NCBI GenBank assembly: GCA_025774205.1
Contig: JALGWK010000236.1
Span: 1-5,008 of the forward strand
Direction: 5' to 3'
DNA from: a bacterium
GTDB lineage: Bacteria; Blakebacterota; Blakebacteria; Blakebacterales; Blakebacteraceae
DNA: 5,008 nt
The position numbers and the translations under genes were made by a program. The notes beneath the pieces are model-generated. The model made no database searches. It worked only from the letters and a program-made list of their open reading frames with translations, and was not told the DNA's origin. Below, one piece after another: positions 1-5,008 of this stretch. How positions within the stretch are numbered: position 1 is the stretch's first letter; every line of letters begins with the position of its first letter.

Positions 1-40
1 CCGCTCTTCTTGCCATTCTTGCCATTCTTTCCATCCTCAT
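1..40 (-). CDS. Possible 5' end of a further minus-strand gene (product unknown)
   Basis: An ATG at 40-38 opens a minus-strand frame that stays open to the window edge, reading MRMERMARMARRA. A purine-rich AGAGGA lies about 9 nt upstream and could serve as ribosome binding site. The frame sits about 50 bp after the stop of the large permease gene, a normal spacing for a following gene. The 13 visible residues are too few to identify anything, and they are mostly produced by a 9-bp tandem repeat. This could equally be non-coding spacer. Confidence 0.2.
   Translation of the reverse strand, partial: MRMERMARMARRA
8..34. repeat. Three-copy 9-bp tandem repeat
   Basis: Three head-to-tail copies of TCTTGCCAT occur at 8-16, 17-25 and 26-34; the third has one change (G to T at position 5 of the unit). 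On the minus strand the unit is ATGGCAAGA. Because 9 is a multiple of 3, it would add M-A-R units in frame if the edge ORF is real. It lies in the spacer downstream of the ADOP permease, and no function can be assigned. Confidence 0.75.
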
Positions 41-90
41 TTCTCTGATTCCTCTCGTCTGGTATCCGGGACCGTCAGCGGTACCGTCGC

Positions 91-2796
91 CTATTCATAT
101 CTCAGGGTATTCATCGGATCGAGCCTGGCCGCCCGCAGGGCCGGAATGTAGCTGGCCAGAACCGCTGTGACGAAGAAGAGTACCGCCACGCTGATGAATG
201 AAATCGGATCAAGGGTCGAGACACCGAGCAGAACCCTGGAGAGCACCTTTGAGATCAGTCCCGCGATGACGGAACCGATGATCACCCCGATGAGCATCAG
301 GCGGATCCCCTGTCCCAGGACCATCATCACGACCTGCTGTTTATCAGCTCCCATCGCCATCCGGATACCCACCTCCCTGGTACGGAGCGAGACCGAGAAC
401 GCGATCGTACCATAGAGTCCGATGGTGGCCATGATCATGGCCAGAACACCGAAGACCGAGAGCAGGAGCGCGGCGGTGCGATCCACGAAATAAGCGATGG
501 CGACATGCTCCTCCATGGTCCTGGCGTCGAAGACCGGGACGCTGCTGTCGAGTGATTCGAGTTCCCGCCGGAACAGTTCGGGCAGGGCCGCCGGATTACC
601 CGATGTACGGGCCACCACGACCGTCGTCATGGTATAACGTCCGGCAAAGGGGAGGTAGAGGAACGGTATGTCCTTCTCCCGGAGTGACACCCAGGTTGAG
701 TTGTTCACCACACCGATCACCTCGACCGATCGCTCTTCACCCTCACTGCCGATCAGCATTGACTGACCGACCGCCGGGCTGTTCCCCCAGAGAGAATCGG
801 CCAGAGCCTCATTGATTATCACTGCCCGGGGTGACGAGCCGGGACTGATGAACGGGAAGGTCTCACCTCTCACCAATTCGATCTCCATCGCCTCGAAGAA
901 TTCCGGAGAGACCGCCGCGTAATGCACACCCGGCTGTTCTTCTTCCTCCTCCTCCCCTTCCACAATGGTCGCTTCTGAGAGACTCACCCGTGTCTGCGAT
1001 CCCCCCCCGAAGAGACCGAAGGGGATCCGGCTGGAGAGAGCGACCGTTTCGATCTCGGGATGAGTGAGCAATCTCTCCCTGAAACGTTCGAGGAACACCC
1101 GCGCCGAGGCCTCATCCGCGTACCCCCCCAGCGCCACATCCACGGCCGCGATCGCCTGGTGGTCCGATCCGAAACCGGGATCGATGTCCTTCCGGAATCC
1201 GAGGCTCCGGAGAAAAAGCACGGCGCTGATGAGCAGCACTATCGACACGGTGACCTGGGCAACGATGAAGGTGTTCCTGAGTCTGGAGTTCTTCCGGCTC
1301 ACGGTCGAGGTTCCGGAGGCATCTTTGAGAGCGGTTACGAGGTCGGGTTTTGAAGCCTGCAGCGCCGGGGCGAGACCGATCAGCAATCCTGTCATGAGAG
1401 AGAGGATCAGGGCAAAGGCCAGTACCGTGCCGTCGAGGGTGAGATTGATGCCAAGCGCGAAGGGGAGCGGGATGCTCCATGATTTCAGGATCACGGCGAG
1501 TCCATGCGCCAGGGCAATACCCAGTATCCCACCGAACAGACCGAGCAGGGCATTCTCGGTCAGGAGCTGGGCTATCAGCCGCTTCCTGCCGACCCCCAGA
1601 GCGATACGGATGGTTATCTCCCGCCGTCTCGAGATCGACCGCATCAGGAGGAATCCCGCCAGATTCGAGCAGGCCACCAGCATGACGAGGATGACGATCG
1701 TCATCAGGAATCCGGAAATAGGCAGGAGGAGCTTATCCATCAGCGGATCCATGCGGACCTCACTCGACGGCATGACCGTGAGGCTCATCCCCTCATTGGT
1801 CTCCGGATATATCTCCGCCAGACCTGCCGCGACGGCACCGAGCGCGGAGCGGGCCTGTTCGATCGCCACTCCCGGCTTCATCCGCGCGAAAATGGTGCAC
1901 TCACGGTTACTCCGGTTTTCCATGTAGGCGTAGGGAGTATTGATGAGCGCGGCCGTTCCCCAGGAGACCCAGTATTCGGTGGCTACCCCGATGAAGACAC
2001 CTTTGAATCCCGGAGGGCCGACTCCCACCACCGTGACCGGATAACCGTTCAGTTTCAGGATCTTCCCGACGATGTCGGGATCACTGCCGTGCCGCTCCAT
2101 CCACGCCGCATGGCTCACCATGACCACCGGTTCAGCCGTACCCGGCACATCCTCTTCCGCGGTAAAGGTGCGACCCAGAACCGGAACGATCTCAAGAGCG
2201 GGGAAAACCCCGGAGGAAAAAATGTCACTCAGGACGGTTTCAGCGCCTGATTCAGTGACGAGACTGAAGGGAAATATGTCGCTGGTCGCTCCCATCGCCG
2301 AGAAGAGATCGGTTCCGTCCCTGAAAGCCAGAAAGTCGGGATAGGAGTTCCACCGGGGACTTCCATCCTCGGCATCATTGGTGAAGATCCGGATGACCGC
2401 GGGAGAATTATCACCGTAGATCGGAGTGAAGAGGAGGGAGTTGACAAAGCTGAACATCGCCGTCGTGGCGCCGATCCCGAGGGCGATGATCACTACCGCC
2501 AGAAGCGAGAAACCCGGGCTCTTGCGGAGGATGCGCCAGGCGTAGCGCAGATTCTGGCTGAAGTTGAGAATGAAGCGGATCCCCTGCTCATCCCGGGTCT
2601 GCTCCTTCCGTCGTTCGACTCCACCGAATTCAGCATGAGCCGCGCGATGCGCTTCCTCCGGGCTCATCCCCCGCTCGAGGTTCCGTTCGACCGCCTGTTC
2701 GAGATGGAACCGGAACTCCTCCTCCATCTCCATCTCAACTTCTCGTCTCCGGAAGAGCGCCCGGAACCGTTCCCGTATACTTCTCACGACCGTCAT
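91..2796 (-). CDS. MacB/FtsX-family ABC permease of the ADOP ('orphan permease') type
   Basis: A 901-residue inner-membrane protein with a duplicated MacB/FtsX layout. Residues 1-72 form a charged soluble prefix typical of ADOP permeases (EEEFRFHLEQ, SPEEAHRAAHAEFGG). A first membrane helix (about 95-125) leads into a MacB-type periplasmic domain (about 126-350). An FtsX-like block of three helices follows (about 357-385, 408-438, 455-480), with the cytoplasmic motif RRREITIRIALG (390-401). The second half repeats this: helix about 507-530, periplasmic domain about 535-770, helices about 773-800, 824-850 and 865-888, with RTREVGIRMAMGA (805-817). It ends in the family-typical PALRAARLDPMNTLRYE. 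The frame is intact and full length. The ATG at 2796 has GGAGG 9 nt upstream and lies 4 nt after the padR stop. ADOP proteins usually have no adjacent ATPase, and their substrate is unknown. By family, a role in macrolide/peptide efflux or lipoprotein/envelope mechanotransmission is possible but unproven. Confidence 0.93.
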   Translation of the reverse strand: MTVVRSIRERFRALFRRREVEMEMEEEFRFHLEQAVERNLERGMSPEEAHRAAHAEFGGVERRKEQTRDEQGIRFILNFSQNLRYAWRILRKSPGFSLLAVVIIALGIGATTAMFSFVNSLLFTPIYGDNSPAVIRIFTNDAEDGSPRWNSYPDFLAFRDGTDLFSAMGATSDIFPFSLVTESGAETVLSDIFSSGVFPALEIVPVLGRTFTAEEDVPGTAEPVVMVSHAAWMERHGSDPDIVGKILKLNGYPVTVVGVGPPGFKGVFIGVATEYWVSWGTAALINTPYAYMENRSNRECTIFARMKPGVAIEQARSALGAVAAGLAEIYPETNEGMSLTVMPSSEVRMDPLMDKLLLPISGFLMTIVILVMLVACSNLAGFLLMRSISRRREITIRIALGVGRKRLIAQLLTENALLGLFGGILGIALAHGLAVILKSWSIPLPFALGINLTLDGTVLAFALILSLMTGLLIGLAPALQASKPDLVTALKDASGTSTVSRKNSRLRNTFIVAQVTVSIVLLISAVLFLRSLGFRKDIDPGFGSDHQAIAAVDVALGGYADEASARVFLERFRERLLTHPEIETVALSSRIPFGLFGGGSQTRVSLSEATIVEGEEEEEEQPGVHYAAVSPEFFEAMEIELVRGETFPFISPGSSPRAVIINEALADSLWGNSPAVGQSMLIGSEGEERSVEVIGVVNNSTWVSLREKDIPFLYLPFAGRYTMTTVVVARTSGNPAALPELFRRELESLDSSVPVFDARTMEEHVAIAYFVDRTAALLLSVFGVLAMIMATIGLYGTIAFSVSLRTREVGIRMAMGADKQQVVMMVLGQGIRLMLIGVIIGSVIAGLISKVLSRVLLGVSTLDPISFISVAVLFFVTAVLASYIPALRAARLDPMNTLRYE
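937..957 (-). repeat. Glu-rich purine tract inside the ADOP permease
   Basis: Codons for residues 614-620 read EGEEEEE and continue as E-Q-P just before a conserved periplasmic stretch (GVHYAAVSPEFFEAM). On the minus strand this is an almost pure GAG/GAA run. It lies in the second periplasmic domain, where related proteins have a variable loop, so it is probably a length-variable loop that does not disturb the fold. Confidence 0.6.
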
Positions 2797-2800
2797 CGGA

Positions 2801-3145
2801 TCACACCTCCAGCGGAGCGACGGTGAGAATCCGGTTCACTGCGCCGGTGATTCTCCCCCACTCTTCCATTTCCTGCTTCAGCTGTTTCCGGCCTGCCCGG
2901 GTGATTTTATAGTACTTCGCTCGACGGTTGTTCTCCGTCATATGCCACTCCGAGGTGATCAGGCCTTTCCGTTTCAGACGCTGGAGCGCCGGATAGAGCG
3001 ATCCCTGGTTGATCTGGAATACCCCCTGGGAAATCTGCTCGATACGCAGTGACAATCCCCACCCGTGCATCGGCTCCAGGGCCAGGGTTCTCAGAGCCAG
3101 CATATCAAGAGTGCCGAGCAGCAGTTCCGATTTATCGGTAGACAT
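2801..3145 (-). CDS. PadR-family transcriptional regulator
   Basis: A 114-residue winged-helix DNA-binding repressor of the PadR family, subgroup that accompanies ADOP permeases. Signature stretches are LLLGTLDMLALRTLAL (about residues 8-23), PMHGWGLSLRIEQIS (25-39), the recognition-helix region INQGSLYPALQRLKRKGLI (44-62), and the wing ENNRRAKYYKITRAGRKQL (about 70-88). The C-terminal part would form the dimerisation helix. It probably binds as a dimer to the palindromes just upstream and controls itself and the permease. I chose the ATG at 3145 because homology begins there and CAGGA lies 7 nt upstream. An in-frame ATG at 3202 would add 19 residues with no family resemblance (MKPGSPFVRLKEKPKQDGT), and it lies between the two operator copies. 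The inducing ligand or signal is not evident from the sequence. Confidence 0.93.
   Translation of the reverse strand: MSTDKSELLLGTLDMLALRTLALEPMHGWGLSLRIEQISQGVFQINQGSLYPALQRLKRKGLITSEWHMTENNRRAKYYKITRAGRKQLKQEMEEWGRITGAVNRILTVAPLEV
2806..2810 (-). promoter_or_regulatory. Ribosome binding site of the ADOP permease, inside the padR 3' end
   Basis: GGAGG on the minus strand lies 9 nt before the ATG at 2796. It is embedded in the last codons of padR (Leu-Glu-Val, stop). With only 4 nt between the padR stop and the permease start, translation of the two is likely coupled. Confidence 0.75.
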
Positions 3146-3152
3146 GGTCCCG

Positions 3153-3157
3153 TCCTG
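3153..3157 (-). promoter_or_regulatory. Ribosome binding site of padR (decides start at 3145)
   Basis: CAGGA on the minus strand has 7 nt between its last A and the ATG at 3145. The upstream alternative ATG at 3202 has only a weak purine stretch (GAAAGAAAG) directly against it. This supports the shorter protein. Confidence 0.5.
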
Positions 3158-3169
3158 TTTCGGTTTTTC

Positions 3170-3186
3170 CTTTAGACGGACAAAAG
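3170..3186. promoter_or_regulatory. Probable padR operator, start-proximal copy
   Basis: The imperfect palindrome CTTTAGACGGACAAAAG has 6 of 8 base pairs symmetric around 3178. It matches a second copy at 3207-3223 in 14 of 17 positions, in the same orientation. Its centre is about 33 bp upstream of the padR ATG, a position where a bound dimer would block transcription. PadR operators in other bacteria are often of the ATGT-n-ACAT kind, which this does not match, so binding by this PadR is inferred from position and symmetry. Confidence 0.6.
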
Positions 3187-3206
3187 GGGAGCCGGGTTTC
3201 ATCTTT

Positions 3207-3223
3207 CTTTCGACGGTCTAAAG
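3207..3223. promoter_or_regulatory. Probable padR operator, distal copy
   Basis: The palindrome CTTTCGACGGTCTAAAG has 7 of 8 base pairs symmetric around 3215. It is the better of the two copies, with its centre 37 bp from the other (about 3.5 helical turns). Together the pair also creates a perfect 12-bp inverted repeat, TTTCCTTTAGAC at 3166-3177 and its complement at 3216-3227. No convincing -35/-10 pair could be placed around it, so the promoter itself remains unassigned. Confidence 0.6.
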
Positions 3224-3309
3224 GAAAGGCCGGCATCAGCTCCACTGAGGCTGTGGATGAGATCGATCGTTCAGGGTGCAGATAATGCCGAACAGTAATC
3301 TACGAACAG

Positions 3310-3337
3310 GCGCGCCCGGTCAGACCACCGGACGCGC
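3310..3337 (-). terminator. Hairpin terminator after the ABC-2 exporter operon
   Basis: On the minus strand the arms GCGCGTCCGGT (3337-3327) and ACCGGGCGCGC (3320-3310) pair over 11 bp with one G-U, around a 6-nt loop. The one non-Watson-Crick pair is tolerated only in the minus-strand RNA, which fits the direction of transcription. The hairpin starts 11 nt after the permease stop at 3349. No good U-run follows (CTGTTCGTAG), so termination may be partial or depend on other factors. The rest of the spacer up to 3224 shows no gene. Confidence 0.55.
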
Positions 3338-3348
3338 GTGACAGGCTA

Positions 3349-3453
3349 TCAGCCCTTGATGGCCCACCGGATGAAGTGCTTCAGTTTCGGCGGCGTTCCC
3401 TGCAGGAGGATCGCGACCCGGAAGATGCGGCCGCCGATCCAGATCAGGAACAG
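3349..3453 (-). pseudogene. Detached C-terminal end of the ABC-2 permease, out of frame
   Basis: In the frame one base away from the upstream permease frame, these codons read LFLIWIGGRIFRVAILL followed by QGTPPKLKHFIRWAIKG and a TGA at 3349-3351. This is the usual ending of NatB-like ABC-2 permeases: second half of the last helix, then a basic cytoplasmic tail. Upstream of about 3453 this frame is arginine-rich nonsense (for example VHSHARDPEPGERLRDRG), so it is not a separate gene. It is stranded from the main body by an indel near 3451-3456. Confidence 0.8.
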
Positions 3454-4622
3454 GCCGGAACCCCGCCCGGCGTCGCCTGCCTCGCCATCATCAGCAGCGG
3501 CGTGAAGGGGGGGAAGAGAGAAACCCCGGTCGCGAAGCCGCTCTCCGGGTTCTGGATCACGGGCATGAGAATGAACATCGGCAGCATCATCGGCACCATG
3601 GCCGGAAAGGTGATCGACTGCGCTTCGGCCAGATCGTTGCAGGCCGAACCGAGCGCGGCCAGGAGCGCGCCGTACATGAAGATCGAGATGATGACATACG
3701 CGAAGAACCATGGCAGCAGGTGCCAGGGAATGTATTCACCCACTCCCAGCTGGGGTAGACCAATGATCGCGACCAGCACGTAGAATCCGGCTGCCGTCAG
3801 GGAAACGCTCACACCGCCGATCAGCTTGCCCATCATGAAATCGAATGGTTTCACCGAGCCGATGATGACCTCGGCGATCCGCATCGACTTCTCCTCCATG
3901 ACCGCCTGCAGCTGGGGCATGGCTCCCATCATCATCATGAGGAAGAGCAGCATCATCATGATGATCGGGACCAGGATCGCGTCGAGTTCAGAGGTGCGCT
4001 GGGCCCCGCCGATCTCACCGGTCTCGACGTCCTCCGTAACCAGTCCGAGCGCGATCGGGTTCACCCAGTCGAAGAGGTCGCCGAACAATCCCTCATCGAT
4101 CCCGGCTTCGACAACCCGTAATCTCCGGAGGTGGTTGTTGATGGCGTTCCCCAGCCAGTTCCTGACCGGATCGAGAGCGGCGCTTTCCGCGAAATAGGCG
4201 ATGCTGTCGGGTTGCCCGTCGACCCACTGGTGAAGGATCCCCTCGGATATCACCACGAAGCCGTGGAGGTCGTCACTCCGGATCCGATCGGAGAGTTCGA
4301 GACTTAATTCGTCCGGATCCCGGTCACCCGGATCCACGATCTCGATCAGGTGGGCGGGCCGCACCTTCTTGCCGGTCTCCTCCTCATACACGACCGAACC
4401 GTTGTAGGCTTCCGCGGCCTCCAGCACCACATCGTTCACCAGCCCCGAATAGTCAACCACCGCGATCCGTTTATCCCGGGTGTCGACCTTGTCCTCCAGC
4501 AGGGCGAAGGCAAGGCCACTGCCGCTCATGAAAATGGGTGCGACGAGGAGACCGATCACGAAGCCCTTCGTCCTGACCTGCGCCAGGTATTCCCGCTTCG
4601 CGACCTTGAAGGCCTTAGTCAT
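3444..4622 (-). CDS. ABC-2 type transporter permease (NatB-like), C-terminus broken by frameshift
   Basis: Membrane subunit of an ABC-2 exporter, 392 residues in this frame. After a basic start (MTKAFKVAKREYLAQVRTKGF) come helix 1 (about 19-43) and a large extracytoplasmic domain (about 44-214). The remaining helices are at about 216-234, 269-291, 301-324 and 339-357. The hallmark EEKSMRIAEVIIGSVKPFDFMMGK (243-266, the amphipathic coupling region) and the conserved FPPFTPLLMMARQATPGGVPA (370-390) are present. After that the frame ends in Cys-Ser-stop, while the expected last helix and tail continue in another frame to 3349. The start at 4622 is supported by AAGGAGG 6 nt upstream and by homology; an ATG at 4673 adds 17 residues that merely read the neighbour's coding sequence. 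It overlaps the ATPase gene by 8 nt (ATGACTAA), so the two form one exporter. Substrate unknown. As it stands the protein lacks its last helix and is probably non-functional, unless the break is an error. Confidence 0.88.
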   Translation of the reverse strand: MTKAFKVAKREYLAQVRTKGFVIGLLVAPIFMSGSGLAFALLEDKVDTRDKRIAVVDYSGLVNDVVLEAAEAYNGSVVYEEETGKKVRPAHLIEIVDPGDRDPDELSLELSDRIRSDDLHGFVVISEGILHQWVDGQPDSIAYFAESAALDPVRNWLGNAINNHLRRLRVVEAGIDEGLFGDLFDWVNPIALGLVTEDVETGEIGGAQRTSELDAILVPIIMMMLLFLMMMMGAMPQLQAVMEEKSMRIAEVIIGSVKPFDFMMGKLIGGVSVSLTAAGFYVLVAIIGLPQLGVGEYIPWHLLPWFFAYVIISIFMYGALLAALGSACNDLAEAQSITFPAMVPMMLPMFILMPVIQNPESGFATGVSLFPPFTPLLMMARQATPGGVPACS

Positions 4623-5008
4623 GGTCCGCCTCCTTCCGGTCCCCTTCTCCCGGGTCGGTATCACCATCTCCATCTCCGTTTACTCCCTCGGCCGCCGCCA
4701 GAGCCTCCGGGCCGGCGATCCTCACGAAGATGTCATGCAGGGAGGGAGTGGTGAGTTCGAAACTCGTGATCGCGGTTCGCGACATGGCCGCGGAGAGCAC
4801 CTGCTGCGGATCGGCGCCATGGGCCAGGCGCAGTTCCTGCTCACGTCCGAAGTCGGCTATTTTCTCGACTCCCGGCAGATCTTTCAGGACCCGTCCATCC
4901 TCCTCGATACGGATCCGGATGGTGTCGCTCCCGTAATCCTGCTGGATCGAGTTGAGCGTGCCATCGAGTACCATCCGCCCCTTGAAGATCATGAAGATGA
5001 AGTCACAC
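4615..5008 (-). CDS. ABC-2 type transporter ATP-binding protein, C-terminal part (gene continues past the window)
   Basis: The cytoplasmic ATPase subunit of the exporter whose permease follows. About 130 residues are visible, and the frame is still open at 5008, so the first ATG in view (4992) is internal. The fragment opens with CDFIFMIFKGRMVLDGTLNS, the stretch that follows the H-loop in NatA-like ATPases. The Walker A, signature, Walker B and H-loop motifs must lie beyond the edge. Next comes a C-terminal accessory domain of the DUF4162 type (about IQQDYGSDTIRIRIEEDGR to FELTTPSLHDIFVRIAG), whose TPSLHDIFV ending is characteristic. The last roughly 25 residues are an acidic Gly-Asp-Glu-rich tail with no family counterpart that I recognise. 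The TAA at 4617-4615 overlaps the permease start by 8 nt. Confidence 0.9.
   Translation of the reverse strand, partial: CDFIFMIFKGRMVLDGTLNSIQQDYGSDTIRIRIEEDGRVLKDLPGVEKIADFGREQELRLAHGADPQQVLSAAMSRTAITSFELTTPSLHDIFVRIAGPEALAAAEGVNGDGDGDTDPGEGDRKEADHD
4629..4635 (-). promoter_or_regulatory. Strong ribosome binding site of the ABC-2 permease
   Basis: AAGGAGG on the minus strand, 6 nt before the ATG at 4622, lies inside the last codons of the ATPase gene. It is the best Shine-Dalgarno in the window. It decides the permease start and supports coupled translation of the two subunits. Confidence 0.8.
4660..4677 (-). repeat. 6-bp repeat encoding the Gly-Asp tail of the ATPase
   Basis: Three copies of a 6-bp unit (GGAGAT twice, then GGTGAT on the minus strand) encode Gly-Asp-Gly-Asp-Gly-Asp. 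They sit in the acidic C-terminal tail, after the last conserved motif of the accessory domain. This looks like a slippage-grown, disordered extension. Confidence 0.6.

Noticed and set aside
41-90. Terminator after the ADOP permease
   Set aside because: A GGTACCG / CGGATACC pairing exists but carries a bulge, has a 10-nt loop and lacks a U-run. It is too weak to call.
1064-1927. A 287-codon plus-strand open frame opposite the permease
   Set aside because: It lies wholly antisense to well-conserved FtsX/MacB coding sequence. Its composition is rich in Arg, Ser and Pro with no recognisable motif. GC-rich genes commonly leave such long antisense frames.
3146-3202. N-terminal extension of PadR from the ATG at 3202
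   Set aside because: The extra 19 residues have no PadR resemblance, the ribosome binding site is weak, and the start would lie between the two operator copies, where the transcript may not yet have begun.
3231-3305. Promoter for padR, for example CATTAT near 3283-3288 as a -10
   Set aside because: No matching -35 at proper spacing could be found, and the operator position suggests the promoter lies closer to padR. The sigma-factor consensus for this organism is unknown.
3349-3711. A 120-codon minus-strand frame as an independent small gene
   Set aside because: Only its last roughly 35 codons resemble protein, and they are the missing end of the ABC-2 permease. The earlier part is out-of-frame reading of conserved permease sequence.
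4276-4293. Palindromic CTCCGGATCCGATCGGAG and several GGATCC motifs
   Set aside because: They fall inside conserved permease codons (Asp-Arg-Ile-Arg-Ser) and are expected by chance in sequence rich in GATCCGG words.

Overview
The window is GC-rich and densely coding, and every gene I can support lies on the minus strand. The first gene transcribed is therefore at the right edge. The PadR-regulator plus 'orphan permease' pair (the ADOP type, first described in Acidobacteria), together with a NatA/NatB-like ABC-2 exporter, suggests an uncultured or environmental bacterium of the Acidobacteriota, Gemmatimonadota or a neighbouring phylum. This is inference from protein family content only. There is no rRNA or other phylogenetic marker in the window.

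Layout, in transcription order from right to left. (1) 5008-4615 is the 3' end of an ABC-2 type ATP-binding subunit. Only the part after the nucleotide-binding motifs, plus the C-terminal accessory domain, is visible. (2) 4622-3444 is its partner membrane permease, overlapping by 8 nt and preceded by a strong Shine-Dalgarno. Its reading frame breaks near 3453, and the true C-terminal end continues in another frame to 3349. The last membrane helix appears to have lost its first half, so the gene is probably damaged, unless the break is an assembly error. (3) 3337-3310 is a strong GC hairpin just past that operon, probably its terminator. (4) 3223-3170 holds two tandem copies of a 17-bp imperfect palindrome, directly upstream of the next gene. 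(5) 3145-2801 is a PadR-family repressor. (6) 2796-91 is a 901-residue MacB/FtsX-type permease of the ADOP family, four bases after the padR stop. (7) 90-1 is a short spacer with a 9-bp tandem repeat that may be the very start of another minus-strand gene.

There are two functional units. The first is an ATPase plus ABC-2 permease exporter whose membrane subunit is broken at its C-terminus. The second is a PadR-controlled permease with no ATPase of its own in the window. The neighbouring ATPase belongs to the ABC-2/NatA group and is not the LolD/MacB type that normally energises FtsX-like permeases, so the two units are probably neighbours rather than one complex. The most notable finds are the permease frame break and the paired padR operators. 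I see no mobile element, CRISPR array, tRNA or rRNA.
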